DNA from: Sphingomonadales bacterium
GTDB taxonomy: Bacteria; Pseudomonadota; Alphaproteobacteria; Sphingomonadales; Sphingomonadaceae
Direction: 5' to 3'
DNA: 10,182 bases
Assembly: GCA_004292705.1 (NCBI GenBank)
Contig: RDXA01000407.1
Span: 1 to 10,182 of the forward strand
The first letter of the stretch is position 1. Each line of letters starts with the position of its first letter. The notes beneath the pieces are model-generated. The model did no database searches, was not told the DNA's origin, and worked only from the letters and a program-made list of their open reading frames with translations. The translations under genes were made by a program, and so were the position numbers. Positions 6,079 to 10,182 of this stretch are shown piece after piece.

Positions 6079-8133
6079 CTACTCTAGTTCGAGGATCACC
6101 GCGTCGACCGCCAGGCTCTCGCCCTCGGCGGCGTTGATCTTGGCGATCACGCCTTCCTTTTCGGCGCGCAGGATGTTCTCCATTTTCATCGCCTCGACCG
6201 TAGCGAGCGGCTGGCCGGGCTGGACCGTCTCGCCCTCGGCGACGTGAAGCTTCACCAGCATCCCGGGCATCGGGCAGATCAGGAAGCGCGACAGATCGGG
6301 CGGGATCTTTTCGAGCATCAGGCTTTCGTGCCGCACCAGTCGCAACGGCAATACGAGCGCAGTATGCGCCGCGCCTCTGGTGGTCACTTTCCACTGGTTG
6401 CCGATCCGCTCGACAATCAGGCCCAGCCAGTAATCCGCTCTCTCCCCGACCTTGCCGGTCGCTTCGGCCTGCACCATGCCGGGTAGCCAGTTGCAGGTGC
6501 CCTCGACCCTCACGCCATCAACCAGCGCATGGCCATCACCCAAAATGACTTCAAAGCGCTGATCGCCCAGCTTCACCAGCCATTCGTTGGTGACTGGCAG
6601 GGGGCCGTCCAGCTGGCCGCTGATACGGCGCGAGCGCGATTGCAACGAGAATTCGTTGCCCGCGCATACGGCGGCGAGAATGCGCATGACGTCGTCCGAG
6701 GTCGCCGCGCCATGGAAGCCTTCAGGATATTCCTCAGCGATGAAGCCCGTCGTCAGCTCGCCCGAACGGAAGCGCGGGTGCTGCATGATGGCGCTGAGGA
6801 AATCGACATTGTGCCCCAGCCCCTTGATGCGGAAATGATCGAGCGCCTCGATCTGGAGGTCGGCGGCTTCATCGCGGGTCGGGGCCCAGGTGATCAGCTT
6901 GGCGATCATCGGGTCGTAGAAGCGCGAAACCTCGCCGCCTTCATAGACCCCGTCGTCGACGCGCACCGAACCAGTGCCGCGCGCTACGCCGCGGCGGGGC
7001 TTGCCGGCCACCTGTTCATCCTCGCTCCAGCCAGCAAGCGGCGGGCTGTAATGCACCAGCCGCCCGGTGCTGGGGAGGAAGCCGCGGTAGGGGTCTTCGG
7101 CATAGACCCGGTTTTCGATCGCCCAGCCATCGATCCCGATATCGTCCTGCGTCATGGCGAGGGGTTCGCCCGCCGCCACGCGGATCATCTGTTCGACCAG
7201 ATCGATGCCGGTGATCGCCTCGGTGACGGGGTGTTCAACCTGCAAACGCGTGTTCATCTCGAGGAAGTAGAAGCTCTCCCCCGTCGGGTCGGCGCCGCTG
7301 ACGATCAGCTCGACCGTGCCCGCAGAATAATACCCCACCGCCCGCGCCAAAGCGACGCATTGCTCGCCCATGGCCTTGCGCATCTTGGGCGTGACGAAAG
7401 GCGACGGCGCTTCTTCGACCACCTTCTGGTGGCGGCGCTGGATCGAGCATTCGCGCTCGTTGAGGTAGAGGATATTGCCGTGCTGATCGCCGAGGATCTG
7501 AATCTCGATGTGGCGCGGGTTGAGAATGAATTTCTCGATGAAGACGCGGTCATCGCCGAAGGAGTTGAGCCCCTCGCGCTTCACGCTGTCAAAGCCCTCG
7601 CGCACGTCGGCCTCGCTGTAAGCAAGGCGCATCCCCTTGCCCCCGCCGCCGGCGCTCGCCTTCATCATCACCGGATAGCCGATCTCGTTCGAAATCCGCA
7701 CCGCGTGTTCGGTATCCTCGATCTCGCCAACGAAGCCGGGGACGACATTGACGCCCGCTTCCTTCGCCAGCTTCTTGGATTCGATCTTGTCCCCCATCGC
7801 CGCGATGGCATTCACCGGCGGGCCGATGAAGGCGATGCCTTCCTTCGCCAGCGCCTCGGCAAAGGAGGTGCGTTCGGACAGGAAGCCGTAGCCCGGATGC
7901 ACCGCCTCGGCCCCGGTCGCCTTGCAGGCGGCGATGATCTTGTCGGCGATCAGGTAGCTCTCTGCCGCAGGCGAGGGTCCGATATGCACCGCCTCGTCAG
8001 CCATCGCGACGAAAGGCGCGCGGGCATCGGCATCGGAATAGACCGCGACGGTCTTGATCCCCATTTTGCGCGCAGTGGTGATGACCCGGCAGGCGATCTC
8101 GCCGCGGTTGGCAATCAGGATTTTCGAGAACAC
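6079..8133 (-). CDS. pccA: Propionyl-CoA carboxylase, biotin-carboxylase/biotin-carrier alpha subunit
   Basis: Carboxylates biotin with bicarbonate and ATP, then passes CO2 to propionyl-CoA on the beta subunit to make methylmalonyl-CoA. Domains of the 684-residue protein: biotin carboxylase N-terminal part (1-110, starting FSKILIANRGEIA), ATP-grasp with KASAGGGGKGMR (158-169) and EMNTRLQVEH (292-301), C-terminal carboxylase part (about 335-440, VYAEDP, YDPMIAKL), a PccA-type middle domain, and the biotinyl domain from 620 with PMPGM and EAMKM, where Lys650 is the biotin site. Length and the EGGEVSRFYDP region favour PccA over acetyl- or methylcrotonyl-CoA carboxylase. The start is GTG (8133) with AGAGGT seven bases upstream. 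The beta subunit gene is not in the window. The SUOX-fold gene follows at 5 bp. Confidence 0.93.
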   Translation of the reverse strand: MFSKILIANRGEIACRVITTARKMGIKTVAVYSDADARAPFVAMADEAVHIGPSPAAESYLIADKIIAACKATGAEAVHPGYGFLSERTSFAEALAKEGIAFIGPPVNAIAAMGDKIESKKLAKEAGVNVVPGFVGEIEDTEHAVRISNEIGYPVMMKASAGGGGKGMRLAYSEADVREGFDSVKREGLNSFGDDRVFIEKFILNPRHIEIQILGDQHGNILYLNERECSIQRRHQKVVEEAPSPFVTPKMRKAMGEQCVALARAVGYYSAGTVELIVSGADPTGESFYFLEMNTRLQVEHPVTEAITGIDLVEQMIRVAAGEPLAMTQDDIGIDGWAIENRVYAEDPYRGFLPSTGRLVHYSPPLAGWSEDEQVAGKPRRGVARGTGSVRVDDGVYEGGEVSRFYDPMIAKLITWAPTRDEAADLQIEALDHFRIKGLGHNVDFLSAIMQHPRFRSGELTTGFIAEEYPEGFHGAATSDDVMRILAAVCAGNEFSLQSRSRRISGQLDGPLPVTNEWLVKLGDQRFEVILGDGHALVDGVRVEGTCNWLPGMVQAEATGKVGERADYWLGLIVERIGNQWKVTTRGAAHTALVLPLRLVRHESLMLEKIPPDLSRFLICPMPGMLVKLHVAEGETVQPGQPLATVEAMKMENILRAEKEGVIAKINAAEGESLAVDAVILELE

Positions 8134-8219
8134 GGGCGAAACCTCTCGTGCAGATGCTTTATCTTGTCACCGGGCTATGCCGAGGGATTGCGCGGCAAGC
8201 AAGCGAGCGGATTTGCGGC

Positions 8220-8636
8220 TTAGCCCTCGACTTCGAGCAGCGCCTTCAGCTCCTCGGTGCGCATCCGGGTGAGGCGCGCCTTGCAGGTGGAGACCAGCAG
8301 GGGCTCAAGCGTGCCGCCGCGCGCGATATAGCCATCCACCCGGCAATGCGCATCGCGGTACCGCAGCCAGGCGCGCTGAGCCTCGAGCAGGGTGGGGAAA
8401 TAGCCCGGGCGCTTATCGGCCGAGTCGAGCTCCGCCCATTCGGTATCGCGCTGCTTCATCACCGCGCTGGTGATTTTCCACTGCGCGTTGAGCCGCTCAT
8501 CAACGACGGCGAAATCGCGGCCCGCGCACCAGTTCATCTCCTGCTGCACCTGCGGATCATCGCAGTTCCATTCGGGCACCGGCGGCGTGTCGGCGGCAGC
8601 TTGTGCGAGCAGCGGGAGGATGAGCGAGGCGATCAT
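8220..8636 (-). CDS. Secreted LprI/DUF1311-domain protein
   Basis: A 138-residue exported protein. Residues 1-15 are a short signal peptide (MIASLILPLLAQAAA), with cleavage expected after the Ala run. The mature part has the DUF1311 (LprI N-terminal) pattern: paired cysteines C25 (in WNCDDP) and C37 (MNWCAG), the central LNAQWK helix, and QRAWLRYRDAHC (87-98) as the best family mark, with C118 as fourth cysteine. Two disulfides, C25-C37 and C98-C118, are likely. Some family members (mycobacterial LprI) inhibit lysozyme; most have no known role, so no activity is claimed. The ATG overlaps the stop of the DUF3445 gene by 4 bp and has AAAGGAA six bases upstream. An 86-bp gap with no clear gene separates it from pccA. 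Confidence 0.85.
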   Translation of the reverse strand: MIASLILPLLAQAAADTPPVPEWNCDDPQVQQEMNWCAGRDFAVVDERLNAQWKITSAVMKQRDTEWAELDSADKRPGYFPTLLEAQRAWLRYRDAHCRVDGYIARGGTLEPLLVSTCKARLTRMRTEELKALLEVEG

Positions 8637-9424
8637 GCGGCGTTCCTTTCAGCAAAACCGATCAGGCTCTCAGCATAAGCGGGTGCGCCCCGGCGGTCAC
8701 CCTCCCCGCTGACGAGGGTCTGCACCGCGCGGCCCAGCATGGCGATATTGGCGGGGGAGAGATTGCCCAGCGGCTCAACATAAATGCCGATGGTGAAGAG
8801 GATCGCTCCCGTTTGCGGGAGCCGCCGAAGCGTCTGGCGTTCAGAGCGGACGAACAGGGTCTCGCCTGCGTTCTCGGGCGTGACATGGGCGAATGCTTCC
8901 TGCGGGGGGCGGTCGGGCAGCCAGCGGCGCTCGCCCGTGGCGGCGATGAACCAGTTGCAGCGGCCATAGATCGGGCCGGGGCGCAGGGTGGCCATGAAGC
9001 GGTCGACGCCGCTCGCCAGCTGCTCCTCATAGCCCGCAATCGGCGCGTGAAGCGCGCGCAAGGGCAAGCCGATCTTCTCCGCCGGGTGCCAGTCGGAGGG
9101 CCACGCCACCGCTGCGCCGATCAGGCGGTAGACCTCCTCTCCGGGCCGCTGGGTAAGGAGGCACAGATCCTCGTGGACGGCCAGCGCGGCCTCCGGCAGC
9201 GCGCCGAGGACGCCGAGCATCGACGCCAACTCGCGCCCGGGGGCGTCCACCTCCGAGGTCAGCTGCACCCCCTGCGGCCAATCAGCAAACCCCGCTGCCC
9301 GCGCCGTCAAATCGGTCGCGGGTTGGAGCCAATCGCGCTCCTCGAGCTTCACCAGCCCCATACGCAGCTGCCCGCCCCCGCGCGCTTTGGGCAGCAGCGT
9401 GTCGACGGAAAAGCCGAGGGTCAT
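8633..9424 (-). CDS. DUF3445 / heme-dependent oxidative N-demethylase family protein
   Basis: A 263-residue soluble protein of family DUF3445 (PF11927), whose characterised member from Pseudomonas mendocina (HODM) binds heme through a PAS-like domain and oxidatively demethylates dimethylamine-type substrates. Matching blocks: DWLQPA (31-36), VHEDLCLL (83-90), WPSDWHPAEKIGLPL (108-122) and HAPIAGYEEQL (126-136), and SERQTLRRLPQTGAILF (194-210) with the TIGIYVEPL segment after it. I chose ATG 9424 rather than the in-frame 9472 because GGAG (9434-9437) precedes it and the extra residues are encoded by a repeat. The natural substrate here is unknown, and the usual electron-transfer partner genes are absent from the window. 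It is probably co-expressed with the LprI-like gene via the ATGA overlap. Confidence 0.85.
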   Translation of the reverse strand: MTLGFSVDTLLPKARGGGQLRMGLVKLEERDWLQPATDLTARAAGFADWPQGVQLTSEVDAPGRELASMLGVLGALPEAALAVHEDLCLLTQRPGEEVYRLIGAAVAWPSDWHPAEKIGLPLRALHAPIAGYEEQLASGVDRFMATLRPGPIYGRCNWFIAATGERRWLPDRPPQEAFAHVTPENAGETLFVRSERQTLRRLPQTGAILFTIGIYVEPLGNLSPANIAMLGRAVQTLVSGEGDRRGAPAYAESLIGFAERNAA

Positions 9425-9436
9425 CCTACGTATCTC

Positions 9437-9518
9437 CGTCACCCCAGCGCAAGCTGGGGCAAAGGGCCACATAGAACAGCCCTTGACGCTCTACGACCCA
9501 GCTTTCGCTGGGATGACG
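9437..9518. repeat. REP-like two-hairpin repetitive element
   Basis: The element is bounded by an inverted repeat CGTCACCCCAGC (9437-9448) and GCTGGGATGACG (9507-9518), one mismatch in 12. Each end folds into its own hairpin: CCCCAGC/GCTGGGG with a GCAA loop (9442-9459) and CCCAGC/GCTGGG with a TTTC loop (9497-9512). The six-frame reading gives the phrases VTPAQAGAKG and DPAFAGMT, familiar from spurious ORFs of a repeat scattered through many proteobacterial genomes. It fills most of the 105-bp gap between the esterase and the DUF3445 gene. Copy number cannot be seen in one window. Confidence 0.75.
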
Positions 9519-9529
9519 AATGGGGTGCG

Positions 9530-10182
9530 TCACCCTCCCCCACCCCGCTGCTCGCAGCGCAGGGTGAAGCCATACTCCTCGAGATAATCGACTCCGGTGG
9601 GCAGCAGATATTGCAGCGCTTCGGGCAAAAGGCCGTGCAAGGCAGTAGCGTGGCGCAGCTCCTTTCGGCGATCGGAGAAACAATAAGTCTGATCTTCGGG
9701 CAGCACTCCCAGCAGCCGTAGCATTCCGCTCTCGGTCGCCCCGCCCTCGTCCGCGAGGCTGAGGTAAAGCGGCGGGCGCGTTGCGGTGCTAAGCGGGCGG
9801 CGGCTCAGCGCTTCGAAGTCCCATTGCAGGCTGGGAGAAATCGCAGCGTAGCCGGTGAACAGCGCCGGTGCCTGCACCCAGGTCTCGACCACGAAATGCC
9901 CCGCCGCGCTTTCGCCCACCAGCAATGCGGTGCCATCATGGCGATAGCGGGTCTCGACCATCGGCTTGACGGTTGCGTCGATCCATTGGCGGAACGCGGC
10001 GCTCTCGCCCGCGCTGGGCCAGCGCTTGCGTTCGAATGAGTCGCCCGTGGGCGGGAGCAGTTCGCGCTGGCGGTCCTTGGTCTCGATCCCGACGATAATC
10101 GCGTCCTGGCTCCGCCCCCACAGCGCGCCCCAGCGCATCAGACCTGCGCCCATCATCAGATCCTCGGCCTGCTGGTTCATCG
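9530..10182 (-). CDS. Alpha/beta-hydrolase esterase (siderophore-esterase/enterochelin-esterase-like), 5' end outside the window
   Basis: The reading frame continues to the right edge. The visible Met at 10180 is probably internal, because the aligned family normally has a DGG-type strand just before NQQAEDLMM. 216 residues are seen. The fold marks of the esterase D / Fes-IroE-like group (PF00756) are present: IIVGIETKDRQRELLPP (28-44), nucleophile motif GESAAG with Ser91 (89-94), FTGYAAISPSLQWD (108-121), a possible acid in LADEGG (142-147), and HAT (177-179) whose His is the likely catalytic base. The GESAAG elbow differs from the more common GES/GHS-x-GG. No signal peptide can be judged. 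It ends in a Gly-rich QRGGGG tail that lies close to the repeat. Substrate unknown; siderophore esters, carboxyl esters or thioesters are all possible. Confidence 0.82.
   Translation of the reverse strand, partial: MNQQAEDLMMGAGLMRWGALWGRSQDAIIVGIETKDRQRELLPPTGDSFERKRWPSAGESAAFRQWIDATVKPMVETRYRHDGTALLVGESAAGHFVVETWVQAPALFTGYAAISPSLQWDFEALSRRPLSTATRPPLYLSLADEGGATESGMLRLLGVLPEDQTYCFSDRRKELRHATALHGLLPEALQYLLPTGVDYLEEYGFTLRCEQRGGGG

Noticed and set aside
8134..8219. Promoter or terminator between pccA and the LprI-like gene
   Set aside because: Only weak TTGCCG-like and short TTGC/GCAA matches were found; nothing worth a separate call beyond the AGAGGT ribosome binding site.
6529..8223. Plus-strand open frame of 564 codons antisense to pccA
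   Set aside because: It mirrors the codon structure of pccA on the other strand, is Arg/His/Asp-rich without recognisable domains, and is a GC-driven shadow.
9425..9472. Longer start for the DUF3445 protein
   Set aside because: The extension is encoded by the repeat element and reads as the usual repeat-derived peptide.
9523..9535. Small stem GGGTG/CACCC at the esterase stop as a terminator
   Set aside because: Five base pairs, three-base loop and no T-run; too weak to call.

Overview
The window is GC-rich DNA with a strong bias to G or C in the third codon position, GTG starts, and pervasive 4-bp start/stop overlaps. Gene content (aroK-aroB next to a gene that looks like xerD, a long PccA, a DUF3445 protein) and protein wording fit an alphaproteobacterium, most likely Sphingomonadales (Erythrobacter/Sphingomonas type). 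This is an inference from family resemblance. No rRNA, tRNA, CRISPR array, prophage or IS transposase was seen.

Region 1 (1-2163, minus strand): a tightly coupled chain of a 66-residue single-pass membrane protein, a 641-residue secreted proline-rich/helical protein of unknown function, and the first codons of a probable tyrosine recombinase that runs off the left edge. Region 2 (2202-5108, plus strand): divergent from region 1 across only 38 bp, an operon of aroK, aroB (two shikimate-pathway steps), a cyclase/kynurenine-formamidase-fold metal hydrolase and a GNAT acetyltransferase, with overlaps of 10 and 4 bp and a 2-bp gap.

Region 3 (5116-8133, minus strand): pccA (biotin-carrying alpha subunit of propionyl-CoA carboxylase), a small SUOX-fold (oxidoreductase molybdopterin-binding) protein starting 5 bp after it, a 265-bp non-coding gap holding a perfect 12-bp-arm palindrome and an imperfect direct repeat, then a 93-residue protein of unknown function with an excellent ribosome binding site. 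This last gene converges on the GNAT gene with 7 bp between stops, and a hairpin sits in the end of the GNAT gene.

Region 4 (8220-10182, minus strand): the 3' part of an alpha/beta-hydrolase esterase entering from the right edge, a 105-bp gap almost filled by a two-hairpin REP-like repeat, a DUF3445 (heme-dependent oxidative N-demethylase family) gene, and a secreted LprI/DUF1311-type protein overlapping it by 4 bp.

Overall this is mostly ordinary chromosomal housekeeping plus several lineage-restricted unknowns. I found no convincing evidence of a new defence, mobile or biosynthetic system. The best leads are the palindrome/direct-repeat region at 5516-5608, the conserved-looking unknowns (66, 641 and 93 residues), the cyclase fused into the aro operon, and the repeat that abuts the DUF3445 ribosome binding site.
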